NCBI GenBank assembly: GCA_030615765.1
Contig: JAUWYP010000005.1
Location: 1-64,000 of the forward strand
Direction of reading: 5' to 3'
DNA length: 64,000 bases
DNA from: Dehalococcoidia bacterium
GTDB taxonomy: Bacteria > Chloroflexota > Dehalococcoidia > SM23-28-2
This document shows positions 1-7,993 of this stretch, piece by piece; positions within the stretch are counted from its first letter, which is position 1, and each line of letters begins with the position of its first letter. The notes under the pieces were generated by a model, which worked only from the letters and a program-made list of their open reading frames with translations, was not told the origin of the DNA and ran no database searches. Both the position numbers and the translations under genes were made by a program.

Positions 1-7
1 GGCAAGC

Positions 8-79
8 GGGCCGGTAGCTCAGTGGAAGAGCTCCGGACTTTTAATCCGGGAGTCGTGGGTTCGAATCCCACCCGGCCCT
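8..79 (+). tRNA. tRNA-Lys (anticodon TTT)
   Basis: A full cloverleaf can be folded by eye. Acceptor stem GGGCCGG (8-14) pairs with CCGGCCC (72-78); D stem GCTC/GAGC (17-20/28-31); anticodon stem CCGGA/TCCGG (33-37/45-49) encloses CTTTTAA with anticodon TTT at 40-42; T stem GTGGG/CCCAC (55-59/67-71) with loop TTCGAAT. Position 79 is the discriminator; CCA is not encoded. It would read lysine codons AAA and AAG. Confidence 0.95.
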
Positions 80-189
80 CCAACTACCTTTAGGTCCTGC
101 TATCTGCGTGCCGTACTCGGCGAAGCCGTCGATGAGCCGCCGGAGCACCTCGCGGGAGTCGGGCGGCGGTTCGGTGAGCAGCGATTCGT

Positions 190-924
190 CTAGTCCGTGT
201 CGGTGAACTCGAAGGCCTCAAGGCGACGTACTGCGAGGAGGAGAGCGACGGCGGCGGCCATGACGACGAGTATCAGGCCCTCGGGCCCGCCAAGGTCGGC
301 CTCGAAGTCCCCTTCGCTGACCGTCGAGATGAGGTCGGCAATGCCGAGGCAGTACTGGCGGATGCTGAGGTAGCGGCTGCCCGTGAATAGCTCCGTGACG
401 AGGCCCTCCCAGATGAAAACGTAGCCGAGCCCGACGAGCAGGGCGCGGCTCGTGGCGACGCTAAGCACTATGAAGACAGCGGTATAGGCGAACACCCCGA
501 GGAGTGTCGCGATCGCGAACCCCATCACGATCCCTTCCTCCGGCACTCCCTGGAGCGCGATGAGGCCGGAGACAACGGTGGCTGGCAGCACGAACACGGC
601 CGCGACCAGCGCCGCAGCCGCGAACTTCGCGCCGACAATCTCGCGCCGGCGGACGGGCTTGGCGAGGATGTACACGGCGGTTCCGTCCTCGACCTCCGAG
701 CCGAGGGCGGACGTCCCGAGGATGAGGCAGACGAGCGGGAGGATACTGGTGACCAGGATGCCGTCTAGGAGGATGTTCGCGGTCCAGTCGTGCTGGTCGA
801 GGTGGTCGCCGAGGCGGTAGACGAGAGCAACTATCACAGGGATGAGCGCGAGGCCGAACATGAGAAGGGAGCGGCGCCGCCCGGCGAACTGCTGCAGCGT
901 GAGCGTAAAGACCGTGGCGTTCAT
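190..924 (-). CDS. ABC-2 type transporter permease
   Basis: A 244-residue integral membrane protein of the ABC-2 permease type. About six hydrophobic segments are visible (near residues 19-36, 50-72, 105-125, 134-157, 160-178 and 215-232), with a charged loop carrying the KPVRRREIVGAKF stretch that is typical of the first cytoplasmic loop in these permeases. Its ATG overlaps the stop of the upstream ATPase gene (ATGA at 921-924), so the two are translationally coupled and very likely form one exporter. It is the last gene of a four-gene ATPase-permease-ATPase-permease run. The substrate cannot be told from sequence. Confidence 0.85.
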   Translation of the reverse strand: MNATVFTLTLQQFAGRRRSLLMFGLALIPVIVALVYRLGDHLDQHDWTANILLDGILVTSILPLVCLILGTSALGSEVEDGTAVYILAKPVRRREIVGAKFAAAALVAAVFVLPATVVSGLIALQGVPEEGIVMGFAIATLLGVFAYTAVFIVLSVATSRALLVGLGYVFIWEGLVTELFTGSRYLSIRQYCLGIADLISTVSEGDFEADLGGPEGLILVVMAAAVALLLAVRRLEAFEFTDTD

Positions 925-1880
925 CGCTTCACCAGGTAGGAGAAGACGCTCTCCAGAGACTCGTCGGTCGGCACCAGTTCCTGGAGCCTGATCCCCTCCG
1001 TCTTCGCGATTCTCGGCGCCGCACGGATGAAGTCGGCGAATTGCGACGTGCGCACTGTCAGATGCTCGTCGTTCAGTTCGACTCCGGAGACGGACTCGTC
1101 CGCTACAAGCGCGACCGCGAGCCGCCGGTTGTCACTGGACCGAACGGTGAACGTATGCGGACGGTCGGTCATCAGGCGACGGATCGCACGGAAGTCACCA
1201 GAGGCAGCGAGCCTGCCAGCGACGATCACAAGGACGTTATCGGCGAGGCGCTCGACCTCGTCCAGAATGTGGGAGGAGAACACGATCGTGTGGCCCTCGG
1301 CGGCCATGCGGCGCAGGAGGTCCATCGTCTGCAGCCGCTGGGAGGGATCGGTGCCGCTCAATGGCTCATCCAGCAGAAGGATCTGCGGGTCGTGAACGAT
1401 CGCGGCGGCGAGCTTGATACGCTGCTTCATCCCCTTCGAGTAGCCGCCGAGGCGGCGGTCCTGGGCCGCCTCCATGTCGGCCGCGCGGATCGCCCGGCGT
1501 GCGGCCTCGGCAGGATCGCTCAGGCCGAAGAGCTTTGCGCTCGTCAGCACAAACTGGTAGCCGGTGAGGAATGCGTAGAGGGTTTCCTTCTCCGGTACGA
1601 AGCCGACATCCCGGTACATCTCGTGGTTGCGCCACGCGGGTCTACCCGCGATCCGCACCGTGCCTTTCGACGGGCGGAGCAAGCCGGCAGTCATGTGCAG
1701 TATCGTGCTCTTGCCGGCGCCGTTGGGACCGAGCAGGCCGGTGATGCCGGGCCTCAGTGAGAACGACACGTCGTTGACGGCGACGACGTTGCCGTACCAG
1801 CGGGAGACGTTGACGAGCTCTACAGTCGGCGAAGGAGAGGCTGAGGAACCGGACAGCTCGCTCTGCGATGTCGCCGTCAT
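921..1880 (-). CDS. ABC transporter ATP-binding protein
   Basis: A 319-residue ABC-2 family ATPase. Walker A GPNGAGKST is at residues 51-59, the signature YSKGMKQ at about 147-153 and Walker B ILLLDEP at about 167-173; a C-terminal extension of about 100 residues follows, as in CcmA/NatA-type ATPases. The frame stays open upstream to 2258, but that part lies entirely inside the neighbouring permease gene and has arginine-rich shadow composition, so the start is placed at the ATG at 1880, which overlaps the permease stop by ATGA. It should energise one or both adjacent permeases. Confidence 0.9.
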   Translation of the reverse strand: MTATSQSELSGSSASPSPTVELVNVSRWYGNVVAVNDVSFSLRPGITGLLGPNGAGKSTILHMTAGLLRPSKGTVRIAGRPAWRNHEMYRDVGFVPEKETLYAFLTGYQFVLTSAKLFGLSDPAEAARRAIRAADMEAAQDRRLGGYSKGMKQRIKLAAAIVHDPQILLLDEPLSGTDPSQRLQTMDLLRRMAAEGHTIVFSSHILDEVERLADNVLVIVAGRLAASGDFRAIRRLMTDRPHTFTVRSSDNRRLAVALVADESVSGVELNDEHLTVRTSQFADFIRAAPRIAKTEGIRLQELVPTDESLESVFSYLVKR

Positions 1881-2761
1881 GCCGAAATCCTCCCATAGCG
1901 GCGGAGCAGCAGGGCGAGCATGAGGAGCGCGACTAGGGCCGCGTCGATCGCGTACGCGACGCCGGGGAGATCGGCCTTGGCGTGCTGCGTTTCGGGATCG
2001 AACGTGGCGCCGAAGAACCAGAAGGTAAAACCCTGGACGACGTGACCCGGACTGAGTAGCAGGACGAACTGCCCCACATCCTGATCGGCGGCTTCGAAGA
2101 CGCTCGCCGCGACGACGGAGGTGAGGAGGAATGCGGCGAGGATACCGACGGTGGAGTACGCGCGCCGCGGCGTCTGCGCTGCGATGACGAGGCCGATGCC
2201 GGCGATGAGACAGGAGAGCAGAACGGCGCTGCCGAGAACGGATGGTAGGTCCGTCCATTTGTCCTGCAGATAGTCGCCGAAGTGGTCCGCCGCAAGTCCG
2301 TTCCCGACGAACATGGTCACCTGGGGAATCACGGTTATCGCGAGCAGGCCAGTGACGAGTGCGGCGAACTTCGCGAGAGCATAGTCCTGACGCCTCAGCG
2401 CCCGCGAGAAGTACAACGACAGCGTATGTGTGCGCTGGTCGCGGCCGACGAGTTCCGGCGCAACGACGGCGCAGAAGATGACGAGCACGATCTGGATTAT
2501 GAAGTAGTAGTCCTCCGGTCGGCTGACCTCGACATCTTCCGGGGCGATCGCGGCGACCCCGAGTTGGATAACGGCGGGAAGAAACGCGATCACAGCGAGA
2601 CCCATAGGGCCCACTTTGCTCGAAAGCGAGCGGCCGATGCCGAAGACGCTGCGGACGCTGTAGATGTATAGCGCCCAGATCGCATGCCGCCGACCGAGAC
2701 GGACGCCCTCGTAGCGCTTGTAGCCGAGATCGTAGATGCTGCCGACTGTTGATTCAGACAC
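1877..2761 (-). CDS. ABC-2 type transporter permease
   Basis: A 294-residue membrane protein with a cytoplasmic N terminus (IYDLGYKRYEGVRLGR, common in this permease group) and about six transmembrane segments, including ones near residues 52-72, 88-104, 133-152, 170-192, 200-222 and 265-285. It overlaps the ATPase gene upstream by 8 bases and the ATPase gene downstream by 4 bases, so all are in one operon. Together with the 2754-3743 ATPase it forms the first of two ATPase-permease pairs. The substrate is unknown. Confidence 0.85.
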   Translation of the reverse strand: MSESTVGSIYDLGYKRYEGVRLGRRHAIWALYIYSVRSVFGIGRSLSSKVGPMGLAVIAFLPAVIQLGVAAIAPEDVEVSRPEDYYFIIQIVLVIFCAVVAPELVGRDQRTHTLSLYFSRALRRQDYALAKFAALVTGLLAITVIPQVTMFVGNGLAADHFGDYLQDKWTDLPSVLGSAVLLSCLIAGIGLVIAAQTPRRAYSTVGILAAFLLTSVVAASVFEAADQDVGQFVLLLSPGHVVQGFTFWFFGATFDPETQHAKADLPGVAYAIDAALVALLMLALLLRRYGRISA

Positions 2762-3743
2762 GGGAGCCTTCCTGCTCTTCTCCGGCCGGAAGGGACTGGA
2801 ACAGCTCTTCGAGCCGCCGCCGGCTCTGCTCCAGCCGCACCAAACCTAGTCCCAAGTCGACGACGCTATCCCGGATGATGTCCAGCAAGGCGTCGTCCTC
2901 TTTCTGCACGAGGAGGAAGCGGCCGCTCCTGTTCACAGCGACGCCCTGCTCCCGCAGCCGGTCCGCGAGCTGACCGACATCGCCATCGACCTCGATGGCG
3001 AGGACGCTGGTGGGCGCAGTGAGCGCGGTCATGGAGGCCGACCGGACGAGGCGGCCGTCTTCGATCTCGACGAGATGGTCGCAAACCCGCTCGATCTCGC
3101 TGAGCAGGTGGGACGAGAGGACAATGGTGATCCCGAACTCGGTACCGATGCGGCGGATGAGGTGCAGCATCTCGTCCCGGCCCTCCGGGTCGAGGCCGTT
3201 GGTCGGCTCGTCTAGGAGCATCAGCTTGGGGTCGTGCACTAGCGCCTGGGCGAGCTTGACGCGCTGCTTCATGCCGGTGGAGTAGCCGCGCATTTCGCGA
3301 TACCGTTCCTCGAATAGGCCTACATGCCGCAGCGTCTCAGCCGTGCGCTCGCGCGCGGAGGCGCGCGGCAAGCCGCTGATTTGCGCCATGTGTGCTACGA
3401 ACTCGGTGGCTGACACTTCAGTGGGAAGGCAGTCGTGCTCCGGCATGTACCCGACGAACTGGCGAAGTTCAGGCCCTTGCCGGAAGACGTCGAACCCCAT
3501 GACCTCGCCTGACCCACTGGTCGGTTGCAGCAGCCCTAGCAGGATCTTGATGAGCGTACTCTTCCCGGCGCCGTTGGCACCGACGAGCCCGATGATGCCG
3601 GGCTCCAGCTCGAGGTCCAGCCCATCCAGCGCCGTGACCCTGGCGAAGCGTTTGGTCAAGCTGACCGTACGAATCAACGACAAATCAGAAATCCAATCCC
3701 TGTCCCGCCGCTGGACCGACAGGTGCAACTCGCGGTAATCCAA
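2754..3743 (-). CDS. ABC transporter ATP-binding protein
   Basis: A 329-residue ABC ATPase with Walker A GANGAGKST near residues 55-63, signature YSTGMKQRVKLAQA, Walker B LMLLDEPTNGLDPEG, and a C-terminal regulatory extension rich in hydrophobic and charged residues. The start at 3743 is 25 bases after the stop of the secreted repeat protein gene, so co-transcription with it is plausible. Residues before LIRTVSLTKRF are not conserved-looking, so a start inside that stretch (TTG or ATT codons) is possible. First gene of the double ABC-2 cassette. Confidence 0.88.
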   Translation of the reverse strand: MDYRELHLSVQRRDRDWISDLSLIRTVSLTKRFARVTALDGLDLELEPGIIGLVGANGAGKSTLIKILLGLLQPTSGSGEVMGFDVFRQGPELRQFVGYMPEHDCLPTEVSATEFVAHMAQISGLPRASARERTAETLRHVGLFEERYREMRGYSTGMKQRVKLAQALVHDPKLMLLDEPTNGLDPEGRDEMLHLIRRIGTEFGITIVLSSHLLSEIERVCDHLVEIEDGRLVRSASMTALTAPTSVLAIEVDGDVGQLADRLREQGVAVNRSGRFLLVQKEDDALLDIIRDSVVDLGLGLVRLEQSRRRLEELFQSLPAGEEQEGSRV

Positions 3744-3768
3744 TTGTACACGGCGGCCCTACGCGGCG

Positions 3769-5862
3769 TCAGGGGCCGAACGTCCAGGTGGCGCCGTTGG
3801 GGTCGGTGACGAGGACAAGGGGGCAGCTGAACTGCTCCAGCTGGGCGAGGTCGCTTATGTTTGGCCTGTCGGGGATGAAGCGGCTCCAGACGTGACCGGC
3901 GCCGAGGACATAGATCACTGCCACCTGGCCGCTGATGTCGGCGGTGGCCGTCTCGATGTCCTGCGTGGGGCCTGCATAGCAGACGCTGTTCCATCCGGGC
4001 GCCAGGTTCACGATCGTGAGGGCTGTGCCGGAGATCTCCTGCTGCCAGGTAGCGTCGCTGCCCATGAGAATGAACAGCGAATCGTAGGGGCTGAGAGTGG
4101 CGATGGTGCTGACGTCTGGCCGGCCGGCGAACCACTTGTCGAACTGCTGATCGGGCCTCAAACGGTAGATGGCCACGACGCTGTTCAGGGCGTTGGCCAG
4201 AGCGCTCTCAAGGGGCTGCTTTGGCCCCCGGTAGCAGACAGTGTTCCAGCCGTGCACCAGGGAAACGGGGAATGTGGTGTCGGGTGGAGGTGGACCTGGG
4301 AACAGCTCCGGCCCGAAGCCAGCGAAGAGGGCATCGGCATCGCCTTGATAGGCGTCGGAGGTGATGCCTGCGACCACGGCGATGGACTCATCGGAGATGA
4401 TGACCGCGGCTCCCTCGAAGTCGTCTGGCAACAGTGGGTCAGTATGTTGGTCGAAGGTCTTGGAGCCCGTCACGGCGTCGCTGAAGCTCGCAGAACCTGC
4501 GCCCAGCGCGTCGCCGTGGTAGGTGATTTCGATGTTGGCGGTACCGCCGTCGGCCACCTGAACGCGGAACCAGGAGTTCCAGCCGGCGGCATCGCCGAAT
4601 GGTCCCTTCCAGCCGGAATTCTTGTAGACCACCGGTAGCCAAACGCTGGTGGAGGCCGCCGATTGGGGGATGCCCGTGAAGGCCTTGAAGGAGGCCTTGT
4701 CCGGGAAAGCCGAGGTCGTCGTCTGGATGACCGCCAGCGGCTGCTCACCAGTGATGACGGCCGAGCCCACAAAGCCATCGGGTAGCTCGGCTTCCAGGGC
4801 TTGGTCGATGACGGTGGAGGCCAGGACGACAAAGGTCTTGCGCAGGGAGCCGTCGGGCTCGGGAAGGCGCTCATCGCAGCAATAGATAACGGTCACCTCG
4901 GTCGTCTGGGTGGGGTCAGCGGCGCCAATGGCAAACTTGGTGTTCCAGGCGGTGCCCTCGCCGAAGTTCTTGAACACCAGGGGCACCAGGACAGCGGTGG
5001 ATAAGTCACCGGTCCCGGAAGGGTTCCACCCCAAGCCCTTGTAGGAAGCGAAGCTGGGCCGCTGGCTGTTGAAAATGTCAGCGCCTGCGGCCAGCAATGC
5101 GGTAGCGGTCTCCTCTTCGCCGTTAGGCACCGTCTCCACGATGAGGGAGCCCTCGAACTGCTCGGGCAGTTCCTCAGTCATGTTGGCCTGGTTGCGTAGG
5201 ATGGTGCCCCCGGCCGGCAGGGGCAGGCCGCCGTTGGGGCACTGGGGGTCCACCAGAGCATCGGCCAGCGGCTCGCTGAAGACCAGCGTGCCGTCGTGGC
5301 TGCGATAGGTCATCTGAACGCAGACGGCGGTGGCTGCGCTCACGTTCTGAATGGCGAAGCGGGTGTTCCAGGCGGCGTCGGGGCCGAAGCGGCTGTAGAT
5401 GAGCGGCAGGTAGATACGGTTGAAGCCGGCTGAAAGGCCGTCGTCGCCGCCCAGGGAGAGCAGGTCTCCCTCTTCGATGTACGTGAGGATGACGCTCTTT
5501 ATGGGCTGATCAGCGGTGATGACGGCAGAGCCAGTGAAGCCGTGGGGCAGATCGGGCTGCTGGGCCTGATCGAAGACAGTCGAGGCGCCGGGAGCGAGCT
5601 CGTCGACCCTGTCCTCAGCGATGCGCACGCCGTCGGGGTCGTAGTAGTCGACGATGACCGAAGCGGTGAACAGGCCGGCGTTCTGCACCCAGAAGGAGGT
5701 GTTCTCCACCCCCAGGGTGTAGGGCTGGCCAACGACGGCGGCGGCAATGGAGGGATCCGTGGGCTCGGCCTTGAGGCCGCGGGGGAGATAGAGGCTGACC
5801 AGAATCGCCAACAGCGACAGGGAGGCACCGAAGCCTATCGCTACCCAGAGTGGTCTCCTCAT
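3769..5862 (-). CDS. Large secreted or membrane-anchored repeat protein
   Basis: A 697-residue protein with an uncleaved-looking N-terminal membrane segment or signal peptide (about residues 7-28, then a short basic turn). The exported part is built of four diverged beta-rich domains: each carries a LPxxFxGSxVI motif (near 105, 234, 360 and 478), and three carry a WNT(R/K)FAI-like motif (near 165, 306 and 428). The last 165 residues are two further repeats opening with HGWNTVCYRGP (about 537) and PGWNSVCYAGP (about 618). I know of no assigned function; by architecture it is a surface or envelope protein, possibly adhesive. The nearest upstream regulatory element on the same strand is a c-di-GMP-I riboswitch, which would suit a surface protein. 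Confidence 0.8.
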   Translation of the reverse strand: MRRPLWVAIGFGASLSLLAILVSLYLPRGLKAEPTDPSIAAAVVGQPYTLGVENTSFWVQNAGLFTASVIVDYYDPDGVRIAEDRVDELAPGASTVFDQAQQPDLPHGFTGSAVITADQPIKSVILTYIEEGDLLSLGGDDGLSAGFNRIYLPLIYSRFGPDAAWNTRFAIQNVSAATAVCVQMTYRSHDGTLVFSEPLADALVDPQCPNGGLPLPAGGTILRNQANMTEELPEQFEGSLIVETVPNGEEETATALLAAGADIFNSQRPSFASYKGLGWNPSGTGDLSTAVLVPLVFKNFGEGTAWNTKFAIGAADPTQTTEVTVIYCCDERLPEPDGSLRKTFVVLASTVIDQALEAELPDGFVGSAVITGEQPLAVIQTTTSAFPDKASFKAFTGIPQSAASTSVWLPVVYKNSGWKGPFGDAAGWNSWFRVQVADGGTANIEITYHGDALGAGSASFSDAVTGSKTFDQHTDPLLPDDFEGAAVIISDESIAVVAGITSDAYQGDADALFAGFGPELFPGPPPPDTTFPVSLVHGWNTVCYRGPKQPLESALANALNSVVAIYRLRPDQQFDKWFAGRPDVSTIATLSPYDSLFILMGSDATWQQEISGTALTIVNLAPGWNSVCYAGPTQDIETATADISGQVAVIYVLGAGHVWSRFIPDRPNISDLAQLEQFSCPLVLVTDPNGATWTFGP

Positions 5863-6644
5863 AGTCGGCTACGTCTTCCTCGCCCCACGCCTGAACTCAA
5901 TGCCTTATCGTAGCCCGACCACGTTGGCAAGTCAATCTGAGCAGAAGGCTAGGAGCAGGGCAATGGCCTGAAGGGTCGGGTGGGGTTCGTACGCCTCCGG
6001 TCGCTGGGGGAAGAGGCAGGGGTGCTCCGAGTGACCGGCAAGCCTCGTGAGCACCCCTGGGGAAGGGAAGAACCTCGATCTGCGCGATGGGGGCGATGTC
6101 TCATGCGGGCGGTGAGCGCTCCGTTAGGGCCAGCACGTTCCTGGGCACATAAGGGCTATGTATTCGTTTCATCTACCCCATTCCTTGTCCGGTTGATAGG
6201 ACCGTTGCTTCGACAGTCCGTCCACTATCGCTCTCTAGTAGCGGCGACTGCTGGCAGCCGGGCCTGCGATAAGCCTGGGTCGTGCCCCCTGCTCATTCCT
6301 TCAGAAGGGAGGAATGAGCACGGTAGCCAAGGGTGGTGTGGAGGAAAAGGGGGGCTATCGCTTCTGAGGCCGATGTCCCTTTTCTGTCACTTATTGCGGC
6401 AGTAGAAGACTATCACCTCCTCCCTGCTCTACTGTGCAGGCTCCCGCCAGTGAGCGCGGGGACACTGAACAGGTTGCCTGGCACAGCAGTCCCTTGTCGG
6501 AAGTGCCCCATAAAGGAGCCAGCAGGGAGGATGGAGACCGCTGCCGCAAAGCCGAACGCCGCAATGGGCCTCCGACTATGCCTCTCCGGGCGAGGCGTCT
6601 CGGCCAGCTTGCGGCGCTCGCAGATGCGATGTCGAGCACTATGT
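5863..6644 (-). other. Gene-free leader region with strong hairpins
   Basis: No convincing gene is visible over about 780 bases between the c-di-GMP riboswitch and the secreted repeat protein. Short frames here have arginine/serine-rich composition and no family signature. The stretch has several perfect inverted repeats: 6018-6027 with 6049-6058 (10 bp, extended by 4 more inside), 6291-6300 with 6310-6319 (10 bp, 9-base loop), and 6400-6406 with 6428-6434. None is followed by a T tract on the minus strand, so they are not obvious terminators. It could be a long structured 5' leader or hold a separate small RNA. Confidence 0.5.
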
Positions 6645-6742
6645 CCCAACCTCCTTCGGCAGCCCGGCAACCATAGCCTGTCGGCCTTAGGCCCGTAGCT
6701 TTGCGCCCCGCCCTTTCGGACGGTTCGCCTTTGTCGAGAGTG
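6645..6742 (-). promoter_or_regulatory. c-di-GMP-I riboswitch (GEMM-I)
   Basis: Read on the minus strand this matches the class I cyclic di-GMP aptamer: AAGGCGAACC, then a hairpin capped by the GAAA tetraloop (GTCCGAAAGGGC), the invariant GGGGCGCAAAGC, the second arm opened by ACGGGCCTAAGG and closed by CTATGG, and the 3' element TTGCCGGGCTGCCG. The A-rich linker, tetraloop and receptor-like GGCTATGG segments are all present, and the outer bases CTC-TCG and CGA-GGAG can close P1. Downstream on this strand is the gene-free leader and then the secreted repeat protein at 5862. No expression platform (terminator or RBS) could be assigned. Confidence 0.88.
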
Positions 6743-6763
6743 TGGGCACTCCGGTTGGCGTCA

Positions 6764-6782
6764 CCTAGTTAACATAACTAGG
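6764..6782. promoter_or_regulatory. AT-rich palindrome upstream of the c-di-GMP riboswitch
   Basis: CCTAGTTA-ACA-TAACTAGG is a perfect 8-bp inverted repeat with a 3-base centre, 22 bases upstream of the riboswitch on the minus strand and next to AT-rich stretches (TATAGA, TATGTT) that could hold a -10 box. It is suited to a dimeric regulator or to the core promoter of the riboswitch transcript; I cannot decide which. Confidence 0.4.
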
Positions 6783-6940
6783 CTTCTATATGTTAGACAT
6801 CGCCAGGGGCGAAGTGTTACAGGGGGATCAGGGTGAGGTTGGGAGAATTGATGGATCGAGGGTGAATGCTCGATCCGCGTGTTGCTCCGGGATGGGGAAG
6901 GATGAGGATGGGAGCTAGGTTGGAGGGGATTCGAACGTAG

Positions 6941-7414
6941 CTACTTCTTTTCCCAGATGAACTCGCAGATGGGGTCGCCCTTGGGGATGGCCTTGGTGAG
7001 GACCCACCTGTACTGGGGGTTGATGGCCTCGGCGATGCCGTCGCAGATGGGGTGGAAGGCGTAGCAGACATCGATGGGGAGGTTCTGGAACGGGCAGGCG
7101 GTAACCTGTTTCACCACTCTGTCCGGACTGGCGTCGGTGGGCTTGCCCACAACCCTCAGCACCTGCTCCTCCATCAGGTGGGTAATGGCGGAGAGGGCGA
7201 GGGCATCGTTGCCAGTGATACCGAGTTCGGGTGCCAGGGAAGCGATCTCTTTTCCGAGCTGCTTCAAGGAGGGGTAGATGATCTTCAGAGTCTCCTCCGA
7301 GCCAAACCTGTCGACCATGGCTTGCATCAGCACCGCGGTGGCCCGACCCAAGAGAACCACTGCCTGCTGGTGCGCCATCTCCGGAGGCAACCGCGGCACC
7401 TGCACTTCGGCCAT
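6941..7414 (-). CDS. L-2-amino-thiazoline-4-carboxylate hydrolase-like protein
   Basis: A 157-residue protein. The C-terminal half, with VTACPFQNLPIDVC, CYAFHPICDGIAEAINPQY and the closing IPKGDPICEF, has the cysteine/histidine pattern of the ATC-hydrolase-like family, whose name comes from a thiazoline hydrolase but whose members mostly have unknown roles. The N-terminal half is helical (MAHQQAVVLLGRATAVLMQAMVDRFG), as in related 4-vinyl-reductase-type sensors. The cysteines and histidine suggest metal or substrate binding. Start ATG at 7414 is preceded by AAAGGATG. A consensus -10 lies about 40 bases upstream, so it may be transcribed on its own. Confidence 0.65.
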   Translation of the reverse strand: MAEVQVPRLPPEMAHQQAVVLLGRATAVLMQAMVDRFGSEETLKIIYPSLKQLGKEIASLAPELGITGNDALALSAITHLMEEQVLRVVGKPTDASPDRVVKQVTACPFQNLPIDVCYAFHPICDGIAEAINPQYRWVLTKAIPKGDPICEFIWEKK

Positions 7415-7451
7415 AGCGTTTCACATCCTTTCCCTGTTCTGCTGCGGCGCC

Positions 7452-7479
7452 ATTATACCCTAGTCTTGTTCGTAGCCAA
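7452..7479 (-). promoter_or_regulatory. Candidate sigma70-type promoter for the 7414 gene
   Basis: On the minus strand TATAAT (7452-7457) is preceded at 16 bases by TTGGCT (7474-7479). It overlaps the 3' end of the thioesterase gene and would start transcripts about 30 bases before the ATG at 7414. Confidence 0.45.
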
Positions 7480-7900
7480 CCTCCGGCGTGAGCGGGATGG
7501 TGCTTGCCATGAAAGTCCCACTGCCGCGGGCGATTTCCCGGCCCTCCGAATCGACTACCTCAGCCTCCGCGATAAAGAAACGGCGAGAATGGTGGACTAC
7601 GCGACCGATCGCCTTCATTTCCCCCTCCGAAATGGGGCGAGTCAGGTATAGGTTGAACGAGACGGTTAGGGCAAAAGCGTCCTCAAGCAGTGAGTTGACC
7701 GCGAAGAAGGCAGCATCATCGAGGGCCTTGAAATACAGGTAACCATGGACGGCGCTGGCGGCGTGAAAGAAATCCGGGCGCACCGGGATGGTCACCTCCG
7801 CACGCCCCTCGCTCACTCGCATCGTCGGGGCATGATACTTGTTCGTCGGTGCGGAAGCATACATCCGCTCTAGCTTTCGGTAATGCTCCTCTTTGGTCAA
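7460..7900 (-). CDS. PaaI-like hotdog-fold thioesterase
   Basis: A 146-residue single hotdog domain. The central helix segment HAASAVHGYLYFKALDDAAFFAVNS has the HG-x-x-x-x-x-x-D/E arrangement of PaaI/YiiD-type acyl-CoA thioesterases, and the C-terminal strand-rich part (LTRPISEGEMKAIGRVV, GSGTFMAS) fits the fold. Predicted role is hydrolysis of a CoA or other thioester; the acyl group is unknown. The start at 7900 is preceded by AGGAGG. It is 44 bases upstream of the ATC-hydrolase-like gene on the same strand. Confidence 0.8.
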   Translation of the reverse strand: MTKEEHYRKLERMYASAPTNKYHAPTMRVSEGRAEVTIPVRPDFFHAASAVHGYLYFKALDDAAFFAVNSLLEDAFALTVSFNLYLTRPISEGEMKAIGRVVHHSRRFFIAEAEVVDSEGREIARGSGTFMASTIPLTPEVGYEQD

Positions 7901-7993
7901 TTCGCACCTCCTCTTACAGCCAGCCGGTGCGGGTTCGGGAGCGTGCTGGCCGGGCGAATTTGCAGACTTGGCAAGGGCGACGGAACGCTTAGA

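Noticed and set aside
80-189. On the minus strand the 30 codons after the permease stop look protein-like and run into the tRNA.
   Set aside because: It has no start or RBS of its own, is in another frame than the permease, and its end is simply antisense tRNA sequence.
1881-2258. N-terminal extension of the ATPase gene at 921.
   Set aside because: Lies wholly inside the permease gene, is rich in Arg and Ser, and the ATG at 1880 has the ATGA overlap seen in the rest of the operon.
6018-6058. Hairpin in the long leader as an intrinsic terminator for the riboswitch.
   Set aside because: No T tract on the minus strand after the stem.
6333-6698. Short open frames on both strands over the c-di-GMP leader and aptamer (6333-6698 plus, 6413-6670 minus).
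   Set aside because: Arg/Pro/Ser-rich, no domain or RBS, and they overlap the conserved riboswitch structure.
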